Source: Corynebacterium alimapuense (GTDB lineage: Bacteria; Actinomycetota; Actinomycetes; Mycobacteriales; Mycobacteriaceae). From it: a stretch of 64,000 nucleotides of DNA. The notes beneath the pieces were generated by a model. That model ran no database searches. It was given only the letters and a program-made list of their open reading frames with translations, and was not told the origin of the DNA. Below, piece after piece: positions 1-8,169 of the stretch. The translations under genes were made by a program, and so were the position numbers. Within the stretch, counting starts at the first letter, position 1; every line of letters begins with the position of its first letter. The stretch spans positions 751,227-815,226 of the forward strand of contig NZ_PTJO01000003.1 of the NCBI RefSeq assembly GCF_003716585.1. The letters run 5' to 3'.

Positions 1-219
1 CGCGGGGCGCCGATGCTACGCCGCCGCCACGTGCAATTCCCAGTCGACCGAGCAGCAGCCGAGCGTTGGCTAGAGCTGATGGGCCGATCGTTGGCCCAGA
101 TCGATGAGACCATCATTCCCAACAACTACCGCCATGCCATCTGGGAGCATATGGAGCGGGTAGCCGCGATGCTGATTAACCAGCCAGATCCGGGAACCCC
201 TCTCAACCAAGCCCACTGA
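1..219 (+). CDS. glbO: Group II truncated haemoglobin GlbO, 3' part only
   Basis: The frame is open from the first base, so the gene begins before the window and only its last 72 residues are visible. They contain R-G-A-P-x-L-R-x-R-H, then a W-L-x-L-M helix and a closing helix ending in A-x-M-L-I-N-Q-P. This pattern is typical of the C-terminal half of GlbO-type truncated haemoglobins of actinobacteria, which bind haem and react with O2, NO or peroxide in the cytoplasm. The haem-ligand His lies upstream of the window. The ATG at 13 is internal, not the start. The family call rests on a fragment. Confidence 0.75.
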   Translation, partial: RGAPMLRRRHVQFPVDRAAAERWLELMGRSLAQIDETIIPNNYRHAIWEHMERVAAMLINQPDPGTPLNQAH

Positions 220-238
220 GCAGGGTTGCACCCCAAGA

Positions 239-251
239 GCTTATCGACGCC
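239..251 (+). repeat. Copy 1 of the recurrent 13-mer GCTTATCGACGCC
   Basis: Exact copy, 20 bases after the glbO stop codon, in non-coding DNA. See the finding on the recurrent word. Confidence 0.6.
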
Positions 252-304
252 CGCGGTGCCCTAGCACCGGGCAGTATCGATCGGGAGATCAGCTACCTAG
301 CAGA

Positions 305-931
305 TCAAAATAGCGACAACGAGGTGGCGTGATAAACGGTGCCGAAGGGGGCGTCGATACGCACCCAACGTCCAGTGGCAGAGACCCGCAGATGCCGTGG
401 AATCTCAATCGGAGCAGCAAAGCTCGGAATCAGACCCAATGCGGTGCAAGCGAAGATCATTCGCATGGGTATCTCGGCATCGAGCTGACTATTACTTGCC
501 GTGACCACTGACTGATCCATCAGGCTAGCTGGCGGGCCCAACGGACCAGAAAACTGCCGGGCCAGTGCTTGGCCCTTATCGGCGAGCTCGCGGACTACCT
601 GGACCGGGAGAGTATCCAGAAGCTCAAACCCGGTTGCCGGAGGTAGCGCACCAGGCCAATTGGGATCGCTCGCAGGTCCGATCGAATCACTCTCCTCACG
701 CAAGGCCTCAAGTAGATTCGTGGCTGCCACTACTGCGCCATCCCGGGACACCACGCCCGCGATCCGCCGAGAGGCAACAACTTGGAACGGGGTGGTGACA
801 AAGACATCCACCGTCTCCTCGCTCAGCTGCCGCAGGCGCACCGAAGCCGAAGCATCTAGCCCCACCGCGCGGCTGATCAAAGACAGCAGAGCCGGGCGAC
901 CCTCATTTATCTGGAGAAACTCTGAGGTCAT
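305..931 (-). CDS. Conserved actinobacterial hypothetical protein
   Basis: A 208-residue protein I do not recognise as a named family. No signal peptide or membrane segment is evident. The N-terminal ~100 residues look like an alternating alpha/beta domain and the C-terminal part contains a P-R-H-L-R-V-S stretch. Its ATG overlaps the stop of the upstream thioesterase gene (TAATG), so the two are almost certainly one translationally coupled operon. That context suggests a role alongside acyl-thioester metabolism, but this is inference only. The ORFs on the opposite strand here are shadows. Confidence 0.65.
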   Translation of the reverse strand: MTSEFLQINEGRPALLSLISRAVGLDASASVRLRQLSEETVDVFVTTPFQVVASRRIAGVVSRDGAVVAATNLLEALREESDSIGPASDPNWPGALPPATGFELLDTLPVQVVRELADKGQALARQFSGPLGPPASLMDQSVVTASNSQLDAEIPMRMIFACTALGLIPSFAAPIEIPRHLRVSATGRWVRIDAPFGTVYHATSLSLF

Positions 932-1350
932 TACTCAGAGCCTGCGCGGGTAAGAATCTTAACTTCCCGCTGAGTAATCGAGCGCGGACGCTCCGTGCTG
1001 AGATCAATGGCCACCTGTACGCACTCAACAACGCAAGCGACCCGGCCCTGACGATCCTTGATCTCCTGGCGGGTGGTGAAGGAAGTATTTCCGATCTCCA
1101 CGACCTGAGTCTCGATCAGCAGCTCGGTGGTATCTGGCTGAACTGGGCGCAGGAAATCCGCGTCAATATGACGGACAAATACGGCGAAATCAAGTCCCTT
1201 GGCGGTGAATTCATCCTCCGCGAACTTCAGGCGAGCTTCCTGCGCGACCTCGATGTAGTTCGCGTTCATAATATGGCCATAACGATCAAAATCAGACCAA
1301 CGAACAGGGACGATAGTCTCATGGAGAGTGGAATTCTGGTCGGCGCTCAT
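931..1350 (-). CDS. Acyl-CoA thioesterase, 4HBT hot-dog fold
   Basis: A 139-residue protein of typical single hot-dog length. Near the N-terminus it has V-R-W-S-D-F-D-R-Y-G-H-I-M-N-A-N-Y, the signature of the 4-hydroxybenzoyl-CoA/YbgC thioesterase family. The Asp of S-D-F-D-x-x-G-H is the expected catalytic residue. The family hydrolyses acyl-CoA or acyl-ACP thioesters in the cytoplasm; the substrate cannot be read from the sequence. The start is supported by GAGGAAAAG upstream of the ATG. It overlaps by one base with the next gene downstream on the same strand. Confidence 0.85.
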   Translation of the reverse strand: MSADQNSTLHETIVPVRWSDFDRYGHIMNANYIEVAQEARLKFAEDEFTAKGLDFAVFVRHIDADFLRPVQPDTTELLIETQVVEIGNTSFTTRQEIKDRQGRVACVVECVQVAIDLSTERPRSITQREVKILTRAGSE

Positions 1351-1562
1351 GCTTTGCTTTTCCTCTTCCGGGATCGATCAATTGAAATACACACGGTCAC
1401 AGTAGACGCTGTCCTGGCCTAAGGCGCAGGATGTTTGTTCAACCAATCTATACCCTGTTGCCTTAGTGGGTTGCCATAGACGGAGCAAGAACCCACCGGA
1501 TAGCTGACGGGTACGATCATCTCAAACACCTGTCCCGGACATGACTGGAGACAAAACAAACT

Positions 1563-1937
1563 ATGGCAGATCAACAGCGATCTTTCTTAAGCCGAAAAAT
1601 CTTTCCTGACGGCGACGAACCCGATGCCCAATTCACGCTCGCTAATGAGCGAACGTTTTTGGCATGGACACGTACCGCTCTGGCTTTTCTTGCTGGCGGC
1701 ATCGCACTAGGGGCTTTTCCCGTTGAACAATTTTCGAATGAGGTACGTACCGGCCTATCGGTATTCGTACTGGGCGTTGGCATGTTCGTTGCTGCCAGCT
1801 CCGTAATTCGCTGGATCCGAGTGGAACGAGCCGGCCGACATAATCGTCCACTGCCAGTGGCCTCAGCAATGCCGGTGCTCTCAGCGGCAGTAGTTGTCGC
1901 TTCAGCCGTAGCAATCTGGTTGTTTGTACTGGCATGA
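1563..1937 (+). CDS. DUF202 (YidH-type) membrane protein
   Basis: A 124-residue protein with the DUF202 hallmark L-A-N-E-R-T-F-L-A-W-T-R-T-A-L-A just before the first membrane helix. About three transmembrane segments follow, near residues 38-55, 65-85 and 100-122. DUF202 proteins are small inner-membrane proteins without an established function. A GGAG lies 11 bases upstream of the ATG. It overlaps the next gene by four bases (ATGA), so the two DUF202 proteins are coupled and may form a heteromer. Confidence 0.85.
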   Translation: MADQQRSFLSRKIFPDGDEPDAQFTLANERTFLAWTRTALAFLAGGIALGAFPVEQFSNEVRTGLSVFVLGVGMFVAASSVIRWIRVERAGRHNRPLPVASAMPVLSAAVVVASAVAIWLFVLA

Positions 1938-2254
1938 CTGCCCCACCACAGCTCAACCAGGTCAGCGAACGCAATACGCTCTCGTGGACTCGGACCTCTT
2001 TGGAACTGGCTTTGGTCTCGACACTGCTACTACGGCGCGTCTCAGATTTCGGATTCGGGGTGCTGGCGTTGATCGGTCTCCTGCTGACTATGGCCTTAGC
2101 AATCACGCTGTCGCAGCATTCTCGGTATCGGGTCGAGCGGCACGGTCTCCGCGATGACAGTGTTCCGGCTGGCATTGGCAGTGTCTTCACGATTACCGCC
2201 ATGCTGCTGGTTCTTGGCGCGGGGAGCATCATGCTCATTCTCGGAAGCTATTAG
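1934..2254 (+). CDS. Second DUF202 membrane protein
   Basis: A 106-residue paralogue of the preceding gene. It shows S-E-R-N-T-L-S-W-T-R-T-S-L-E in place of the L-A-N-E-R-T-F-L-A-W-T-R-T motif. Three hydrophobic segments follow. Its ATG overlaps the stop of the first gene, giving a two-gene operon closed by a strong hairpin. Function is unknown; the pairing of a longer and a shorter DUF202 protein is the notable point. Confidence 0.85.
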   Translation: MTAPPQLNQVSERNTLSWTRTSLELALVSTLLLRRVSDFGFGVLALIGLLLTMALAITLSQHSRYRVERHGLRDDSVPAGIGSVFTITAMLLVLGAGSIMLILGSY

Positions 2255-2271
2255 CCTCTCCAGACAGCAAT

Positions 2272-2314
2272 ATAGGGCAGGGCCCACGCCGTCATGGCGC
2301 GTGCCCTGCCCTAT
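2272..2314. terminator. Hairpin between convergent genes
   Basis: ATAGGGCAGGGC (2272-2283) pairs with GCCCTGCCCTAT (2303-2314), and the loop holds a further CACGCC/GGCG-type stem. It sits between the DUF202 pair (+) and ettA (-) and probably insulates both. There is no clear T-run. Confidence 0.6.
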
Positions 2315-2333
2315 GGCATAAACCCCAGTGAAT

Positions 2334-4004
2334 CTAGCGGGTCAGCTTGCGGTGGGTAACCCGTGAAGGACGAGCTGCATCGGCGCCAAGGCGCTCGAGC
2401 TTGTTCTTCTCGTAGTCACCGAAGTTGCCTTCGAACCAGAACCAGCTACCTTCTTCCACATTGCCTTCCCAGGCGAGAATGTGAGTACAGGTGCGATCCA
2501 AGAACCAACGGTCGTGCGAAATGACCACGGCACAGCCCGGGAACTTCTGCAGCGCGTTTTCCAGCGAGCCAAGAGTTTCCACATCCAGGTCGTTGGTCGG
2601 CTCATCGAGCAGGATCAAGTTTCCGCCGAGCTTGAGAGTCAACGCGAGGTTCAAACGGTTGCGCTCACCACCGGAGAGAACCTTGGACTTCTTCTGCTGA
2701 TCCGGGCCCTTGAAACCAAAGGCCGAGAGGTAAGCACGCGAAGGCATCTCGTTCTGGCCGACAATGATGTAGTCCTGACCATCGGAGACAATCTCCCACA
2801 CGGTCCGCTCAGGATCAAGGCTTTCACGGTTCTGGTCGACATAGCTGAGCTTGACGGTGTCGCCGACCTCAACTAGTCCGTCATCGGGTTGTTCAAGACC
2901 CACGATGGTCTTAAACAGCGTCGATTTACCCACACCGTTCGGGCCGATGACTCCGACGATGCCATTGCGCGGCAGGGTGAAGGAAAGATCCTTGATCAGT
3001 ACGCGGCCATCGAAGCCCTTATCCAGATGCTTGGTATCAACCACCTTGTTGCCCAGACGCGGCGGCGTTGGGATCTGGATTTCTTCGAAGTCGAGCTTGC
3101 GGTACTGCTCGGCCTCGGCAGCCATCTCTTCGTAGCGCTCCAAGCGGGCGCGGTTTTTGGACTGTCGTGCCTTCGGGGAGGAACGAACCCACGCCAGCTC
3201 CTCTTTGAGGCGCTTCTGCAGCTTCTGGTCCTTTTTGCCGGAGACCTCGAGTCGTTCAGCCTTCTTCTCCAAGTAGGTGGAGTAGTTGCCCTCATAGGGG
3301 TAGAGCTTGCCGCGGTCAACCTCACAGATCCAGCCTGCGACGTGATCGAGGAAGTAACGATCGTGAGTAACCGCTAGGACGGCACCCTTGTAGTCAGCGA
3401 GGTGCTTTTCCAACCACTCAACGGACTCAGCGTCAAGGTGGTTAGTAGGCTCATCGAGCAGCAAAAGGTCTGGCTCACTCAACAGCAGCTTCGCCAGTGC
3501 GACGCGGCGACGCTCACCACCGGAGAGGTGGGTGACGGCTTCATCGGAAGGCGGGCAGCGCAGAGCTTCCATCGCCTGTTCGATCTTGGAATCGACCTCC
3601 CAAGCGTCGGCAGCATCCAGTGCTTCCTGGAGCTGACCCATCTCATCCATGAGCTCGTCGCTGTAGTTGGTGGCCATTTCTTCGGCGATGGCCTCGAAGC
3701 GCTGCTTCTTTTCGAAGATCTCGCCCAGGCCTTCTTCAACGTTTTCCCGAACGGTCTTTTCTTCGTTGAGCGGCGGCTCCTGCATCAGGATGCCGACGGT
3801 CGCGCCGGGGTCAAGGAAAGCTTCGCCGTTGGAAGGCTGATCAAGGCCAGCCATGATTTTTAGAATGGACGACTTACCGGCGCCGTTGGGGCCAACCACA
3901 CCGATCTTGGCACCCGGGTAAAAAGCCATAGTGACATTGTCAAGAATAAGCTTGTCGCCGATGGCCTTACGCACGTTCTTCATCGTGTAGATGAATTCGG
4001 ACAT
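2334..4004 (-). CDS. ettA: Energy-dependent translational throttle protein EttA (ABC-F)
   Basis: A 556-residue soluble ABC-F ATPase, the usual EttA length, with two nucleotide-binding domains. The first has Walker A G-P-N-G-A-G-K-S at residues 38-45, then L-S-G-G-E and L-L-L-L-D-E-P-T-N-H-L-D. The second has G-P-N-G-V-G-K-S, L-S-G-G-E and I-L-L-D-E-P-T-N-D-L-D. A charged helical linker with R-Q-S-K-N-R-A-R-L separates them. Family members bind the ribosomal E site and gate early elongation according to ATP/ADP. The start is set at ATG 4004, preceded by AAGGGG. An in-frame start 12 codons upstream lacks this support. No membrane partner is adjacent, consistent with ABC-F. Confidence 0.95.
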   Translation of the reverse strand: MSEFIYTMKNVRKAIGDKLILDNVTMAFYPGAKIGVVGPNGAGKSSILKIMAGLDQPSNGEAFLDPGATVGILMQEPPLNEEKTVRENVEEGLGEIFEKKQRFEAIAEEMATNYSDELMDEMGQLQEALDAADAWEVDSKIEQAMEALRCPPSDEAVTHLSGGERRRVALAKLLLSEPDLLLLDEPTNHLDAESVEWLEKHLADYKGAVLAVTHDRYFLDHVAGWICEVDRGKLYPYEGNYSTYLEKKAERLEVSGKKDQKLQKRLKEELAWVRSSPKARQSKNRARLERYEEMAAEAEQYRKLDFEEIQIPTPPRLGNKVVDTKHLDKGFDGRVLIKDLSFTLPRNGIVGVIGPNGVGKSTLFKTIVGLEQPDDGLVEVGDTVKLSYVDQNRESLDPERTVWEIVSDGQDYIIVGQNEMPSRAYLSAFGFKGPDQQKKSKVLSGGERNRLNLALTLKLGGNLILLDEPTNDLDVETLGSLENALQKFPGCAVVISHDRWFLDRTCTHILAWEGNVEEGSWFWFEGNFGDYEKNKLERLGADAARPSRVTHRKLTR

Positions 4005-4066
4005 TTTTCCCCTTATTTGTAGTGCGGTGAACTCACGCATAAGGGTACATCACCCAAGTGGCCTGA

Positions 4067-4630
4067 TTAGAAGGGAACCTTCTCTCCCTGGTTGGCCGAC
4101 GCCGCAGCATCTGCACCAGTATCCGCAGGAAGCTGGTCTCCTGAATCCTGTCCGGGATCAGCCGCTACCCCGCTAACGCTATCTCCCTGGTCAGTATAGA
4201 AGTCGTTGTATAAGGAGCGATCAATGACTGGCTCTGGAACTTCAACTCCCACGGAGTTTTTCTCTGCCTGATCAGAACGTTTCGAACCGATGACATAGCG
4301 GGTGAGATCCAGCCCAACATGACTGCCTTTGAGCAAAACCTGTTGACGATTATTGCCCTCTTTATCTTCCCAAGCTTGGGTGACCAAGGTCCCGGTGGCA
4401 ATGATGGGCATCCCCTTGATCAACGACTGCTTGGCGTTGACTGCCAATGAGCCCCAGAGCTCAATATTGATATAGAGCGGGTCGGCGTCAATCCAGTTGT
4501 CATTGCGGTCTTTGACCCGGCGATTGACCGCCACCCGCAATCGCCCTTTGTCAGAGGCGGACTTCTCGAAGTGTTTCAGGTCTGGGTCGCTGGTGAGATT
4601 GCCGATGATCGTGGTGGTAGTCGGTGCCAT
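4067..4630 (-). CDS. ssb: Single-stranded DNA-binding protein
   Basis: A 187-residue protein with an N-terminal OB-fold. It begins T-T-T-T-I-I-G-N-L-T-S-D-P and contains D-P-L-Y-I-N-I-E-L-W-G-S-L-A-x-N, typical of bacterial SSB. The C-terminal ~70 residues are low-complexity and acidic, ending in G-E-K-V-P-F. The final P-F is kept, but the usual acidic D-D-D-x-P-F tip is not. This may be an SSB paralogue rather than the main replication SSB, which is commonly beside rpsF/rplI. ATG 4630 is chosen because the OB-fold starts there and GGGGGAT precedes it; the open frame extends further upstream. A DnaA-box pair lies about 90 bases upstream. Confidence 0.85.
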   Translation of the reverse strand: MAPTTTTIIGNLTSDPDLKHFEKSASDKGRLRVAVNRRVKDRNDNWIDADPLYINIELWGSLAVNAKQSLIKGMPIIATGTLVTQAWEDKEGNNRQQVLLKGSHVGLDLTRYVIGSKRSDQAEKNSVGVEVPEPVIDRSLYNDFYTDQGDSVSGVAADPGQDSGDQLPADTGADAAASANQGEKVPF

Positions 4631-4707
4631 GGAAGATCCCCCTGAGATGTTCTGTTGTGTTCTGGACACCTCGAATCGTGGCAGAACAAGCAGGTCAGGA
4701 CAACGGG

Positions 4708-4720
4708 GGCGTCGATAAGC
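4708..4720 (-). repeat. Copy 2 of the recurrent 13-mer GCTTATCGACGCC
   Basis: Exact copy on the minus strand, directly abutting the left DnaA box upstream of ssb. Confidence 0.6.
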
Positions 4721-4745
4721 TGTGGATAACAGAGGCTTATCCACA
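4721..4745. promoter_or_regulatory. Two perfect inverted DnaA boxes upstream of ssb
   Basis: TGTGGATAA at 4721-4729 and TTATCCACA at 4737-4745 are each exact copies of the consensus DnaA box. They face each other with a 7-base spacer. They lie 91-115 bases upstream of the chosen ssb start, in the space after the CopD-CtaG gene. This suggests DnaA control of ssb. An origin is unlikely because no dnaA/dnaN or AT-rich unwinding region is present. Confidence 0.7.
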
Positions 4746-4768
4746 ACATAGGGTGGCACCTAGCTGGG

Positions 4769-6847
4769 CTATTCCTTCCGGAACTCCGAGTTGTAGTACT
4801 CAGAATGGAGGTCTTCGCCAGAATTGGCCCGAGAGAGCATCCGGTTGTACTCCTCAAAGTCTTCATCGTCGCCAGACTCGACTTTTTGGTCATAGCGAAT
4901 CTCGGAGATCCGATCATCACGCCGCCACTCCATAAACAGCATGAAAAAGACCAAGCCAAGTGGGAAGGAACCAGAAGCCCAACCAATACCGCCACCGAGA
5001 CGCTGATCTTCTCGAAGATCCAACTCCCAGGGCAGGCCGAGGTTCATATAAAACTCCTCGCCCAGGATGGTGCCCATCTGCATGAGATAAACGCCGGCAA
5101 ATAGGTGGAAAGGCATCGACACGGTCAACCACGCCAATCGGATGGCGGCGGGGCGCCGATTAGGTAGTGGGTCTTTGCCCACCAGCTCCCAGAAATACAG
5201 GTAGCCGGAGATCAAAAACACCCAGTTCATCGACAAGTGTCCGGCGTGTTCGGAAATCATCAGATTATAGAAAGGAACGATCAGGTAGAGGATGTAGAAG
5301 AAGAAGAGGAACTGCACCGTGTTGACCGCTGGATGAGTCAAAAACCGCAGCAGCGGTGCAGCTGTGAATGCCTTGACCCAATCGTGCACCCCCGGCCGAC
5401 CCGGCGCGCCCGGCTCATAGGCCGCCATCAGCAGTGACAACGGAGCACCGAGAGCAAGAAACAGCGGCACTACCATCGACAACAGCATGTGGACGACCAT
5501 ATGCATCGAGTAGCTAGCGCCCATGTTCATCCCCAGCCCAGAGCTAGTGGTCGCCAGCAACGTGCCGGTACCCACTAGCCACCACACCGTGTGGCTGGTC
5601 TTCCACTGCTTACCAGCGCGCCGTACCCGCCAGAGACCGTAGAGGTAGCCGACGGTGAGCAGGACCGCGATCGCGCCGAACATGACGTCGAAACGCCACA
5701 TGGTGAACACGTTGGTCAGGGTGGGCTGTTCATAGAGGTCAAATCCCAGCTCAATGGCCATCGTTGAGAGGTTAGGATCTCGTGGCGGAGGTGGCGGAGT
5801 TCGGCCCATAGTGATCGCCACACCTGTGACCGCAGCCATGACTACGACTTCTACGATGGCGAAGCGAATAAAGAGGGAGGGGCGATCGTCGATACGCGGG
5901 ATGGTGAGTATCCGGTGCACCCAGCCCATGAACCCTAAGATGACAATTCCTACGGTCTTGGCCACCAAAATCGAGCCATAGGTGGTGCTAAACCAATCCG
6001 ACCACTCCACTCGGATCGCTGCGTTGACCAACCCGGAGACAGCCATCACCACAATCGAAAATAGTGCGACCGTGGAATAACGACGCAGGCCAGTGCCCAG
6101 GTCCGGCCCCAATCGGCGACCATGTGCGATCAGCGCCATGAGGCCACCAATCCACACCATCATGAAGATCAGGTGCCAGAGATAAGAGTTGGTGCCGTAA
6201 TCATGGTCACCGCCGGTAGCCGCGTGGCCTTCCATGCCTAGGGGCACAATCATCATGACCGCACCCAGTGCCAGCATCGGTTGGCTTAGCCAAGACCGCA
6301 AGAACAGCCCAGCCACACCGACGGGAAAGGCGATCAAGGCCACCACACCCCAGGCCTGCGCCGTGGCTACCTGTTCGAGGGCAACCGCCCAGCTGGCAGG
6401 TTCGAGGGTTTCTACAAACGGGGTGCCGGATACATCCGACAGCACCAACGGAATCATGAGTAAGGCCACTAGGCCCATGCACAGCGCGGCGACGGCACCA
6501 GTGCGCGCGGCCAGGTGCCCATCTACCGTCAGCTTGGCGTTGACCAACTGATCATTGTCCCCGCCGGGCAACCGCGGTGAAATATAAAACGCGGAGAACA
6601 TAAACGAACCCATCGACAGCGCCGCCAGCATCCAGCCCACCGCGCGGAAAAACGGCAGCCCAAATGTGGTGACCGGCCCTGGATCAGGAATACCGAGCGC
6701 GATCAGCGACTCGGAGAGCAGCCCGAAAGAGATCGTCGCTCCGACTAAACCCGCAACCGTAATAAAGAGCAGGTAGAGCGGCCACGTCGACCGCACTTTC
6801 CTCATTGAGCTAATCGACGTCTCGGTAGAACCGGCCGTCTTCTCCAT
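4769..6847 (-). CDS. CopD-CtaG fusion, copper/cytochrome oxidase assembly membrane protein
   Basis: A polytopic membrane protein of about 692 residues. The N-terminal half carries CopD-like helices (W-H-L-I-F-M-M-V-W-I-G-G and a later L-V-A-K-T-V-G). The C-terminal half resembles the caa3-type CtaG assembly factor, with a G-M-N-M-G-A-S-Y-S-M-H-M-V-V-H-M segment rich in Met and His that could ligate copper. Such fusions are usual in corynebacteria and mycobacteria and are thought to deliver Cu(I) to cytochrome c oxidase; its CtaD is encoded at 44.8-46.6 kb. The start is taken at ATG 6847, preceded by AGGAAA. An ATG at 6871 and a GTG at 6880 in the same frame are alternatives. Confidence 0.85.
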   Translation of the reverse strand: MEKTAGSTETSISSMRKVRSTWPLYLLFITVAGLVGATISFGLLSESLIALGIPDPGPVTTFGLPFFRAVGWMLAALSMGSFMFSAFYISPRLPGGDNDQLVNAKLTVDGHLAARTGAVAALCMGLVALLMIPLVLSDVSGTPFVETLEPASWAVALEQVATAQAWGVVALIAFPVGVAGLFLRSWLSQPMLALGAVMMIVPLGMEGHAATGGDHDYGTNSYLWHLIFMMVWIGGLMALIAHGRRLGPDLGTGLRRYSTVALFSIVVMAVSGLVNAAIRVEWSDWFSTTYGSILVAKTVGIVILGFMGWVHRILTIPRIDDRPSLFIRFAIVEVVVMAAVTGVAITMGRTPPPPPRDPNLSTMAIELGFDLYEQPTLTNVFTMWRFDVMFGAIAVLLTVGYLYGLWRVRRAGKQWKTSHTVWWLVGTGTLLATTSSGLGMNMGASYSMHMVVHMLLSMVVPLFLALGAPLSLLMAAYEPGAPGRPGVHDWVKAFTAAPLLRFLTHPAVNTVQFLFFFYILYLIVPFYNLMISEHAGHLSMNWVFLISGYLYFWELVGKDPLPNRRPAAIRLAWLTVSMPFHLFAGVYLMQMGTILGEEFYMNLGLPWELDLREDQRLGGGIGWASGSFPLGLVFFMLFMEWRRDDRISEIRYDQKVESGDDEDFEEYNRMLSRANSGEDLHSEYYNSEFRKE

Positions 6848-6960
6848 CACCGTTTCCTGGGGTTGCGACATGCCCCCCACCCTAATAGCACCGCCATCGG
6901 TGTCCTAGCCGGATAGGTTTTCCGGGGTTAGCCCTCCGTGCGCTATTATTTATCCCGCAC

Positions 6961-7037
6961 GCCCCCATAGCTCAGTGGATTAGAGCATCCGGTTTCTACC
7001 CGGCAGGTCGCGGGTTCGAATCCTGCTGGGGGCACCA
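6961..7037 (+). tRNA. tRNA-Arg (anticodon UCU)
   Basis: Acceptor GCCCCCA (6961-6967) pairs with TGGGGGC (7027-7033), followed by A and an encoded CCA (7035-7037). The D arm, the anticodon loop TTTCTAC giving UCU, and the T arm with GGTTCGAATCC are all present. Confidence 0.95.
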
Positions 7038-7039
7038 AA

Positions 7040-7080
7040 GGCCAGGCACTGACATTTCAGTGCCTGGCCAGTTGTGTTTT
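7040..7080 (+). terminator. Terminator of tRNA-Arg
   Basis: A 13-bp perfect stem (7040-7052 with 7057-7069) with a 4-base loop is followed by a T-rich tract ending in TTTT. It lies three bases after the tRNA CCA. Confidence 0.85.
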
Positions 7081-7206
7081 AAGACAGCTCCTGAAATAAC
7101 AGCACCAGAGCTGTGATCCCAGAGTTGGTTTTGCTGTTAAATCCTCAGCTCTGTTGGTGTAGGTCCGCTATTGGCGAGAGCTGCACCAAGGGCTGGACAA
7201 TCCATC

Positions 7207-8169
7207 CTAAGGCTTGGCTTTTGCCGGAATGATCATGGCGATGGCAGAAAGCACAATGATGACAGCAAAAATAGAGAGCAGGATCAGACCCAGGCCAACG
7301 GTAATATTGTCGAACCCAAGGGACGAAGAGATGGCACGGACTCCCCCTGTGGCACCGAGACCAACGAGTATCGTCTGGAATCCGATAATCACACCGGCAA
7401 CACCCGCGGCGAGTCGCAGTTCCCGTCCGCCAATAAGAACTGACATCAGTGCGAGCACGATCATCGAGATCAGGAAAAACAGTGATCCCAGTCCAGCTAG
7501 GAACGATGCGGAGAATAGATCAATAAGGCTGAAAGACACTGCTTCCTGCGCAACATACCCAAAGAGCTCGATCTCCGGAGTCCTGACCAATGGCAGGAAA
7601 AGGCTGATAACGGAGAGGACCGTGGCGCCCAACAGCACAAATGATGCTCGTGTCTGCACGAAGGGGGCCCACCGCTGCCAGGTTGAGGCATCTGGGGCTT
7701 CTTCCTTCGACACGATTGGCTCGCGCTTCTGCCAGCTCTCCTGCCACCGGCTCTTCGCACTCCCAAAGGAGAGGCCCTCCGCATTCGGAATATGTTCCCT
7801 CCAGCCAGCAGCGCCGGCGGCGGCAGAAGCGGCAGGAGTGCTCGGCGCCGAAGGCTCAGCAGCAGCGGGCGGGGCTATCGGTGCAGTCGGGGCGACGGGT
7901 TCAGCAGCAGTCGGGGCAGCATAAGGATTGGGATCGCTTTCTACGCTGTTGACAATAGGTTGTGCATCGGTAGGAGCCTGATCGACCGAAGGGCTTGGCG
8001 GCGCTTGAATTCCTAGCTGAGCTGCAAGATCCACCGGGCAATTGGGGTGGCTCAGGATTATCTCTTGGAGATCAGGACGCGCAAATGCCACCCTGCTCAG
8101 CTCGGCGGAGGTCAGGTTCGGATCGAAAATATCGGCGCGAATATAGTCCGACGGGTCTTCCATAGCCAT
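7207..8169 (-). CDS. LRV-domain membrane protein of unknown function
   Basis: A 320-residue protein. Residues ~5-52 look like a variant leucine-rich repeat (LRV) domain: D-P-N-L-T-S-A-E-L, then A-F-A-R-P-D-L and S-H-P-N-C-P-V-D-L-A-A-Q-L-G. A linker rich in Ala, Pro and Thr follows (about residues 53-125). The C-terminal ~150 residues hold about four membrane helices. The topology suggests a cytoplasmic N-terminal interaction module tethered to the membrane. GGAAGAG upstream supports the ATG. Function is unknown, and the neighbours (tRNA-Arg and a gene-poor stretch) give no clue. Confidence 0.75.
   Translation of the reverse strand: MAMEDPSDYIRADIFDPNLTSAELSRVAFARPDLQEIILSHPNCPVDLAAQLGIQAPPSPSVDQAPTDAQPIVNSVESDPNPYAAPTAAEPVAPTAPIAPPAAAEPSAPSTPAASAAAGAAGWREHIPNAEGLSFGSAKSRWQESWQKREPIVSKEEAPDASTWQRWAPFVQTRASFVLLGATVLSVISLFLPLVRTPEIELFGYVAQEAVSFSLIDLFSASFLAGLGSLFFLISMIVLALMSVLIGGRELRLAAGVAGVIIGFQTILVGLGATGGVRAISSSLGFDNITVGLGLILLSIFAVIIVLSAIAMIIPAKAKP

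Noticed and set aside
1642..2238. 198-codon minus ORF across the DUF202 pair
   Set aside because: Antisense to two overlapping genes with clear family motifs; no motif of its own.
4700..4768. Replication origin suggested by DnaA boxes
   Set aside because: Only two boxes, no AT-rich unwinding element, and no dnaA, dnaN or gyrase genes nearby.
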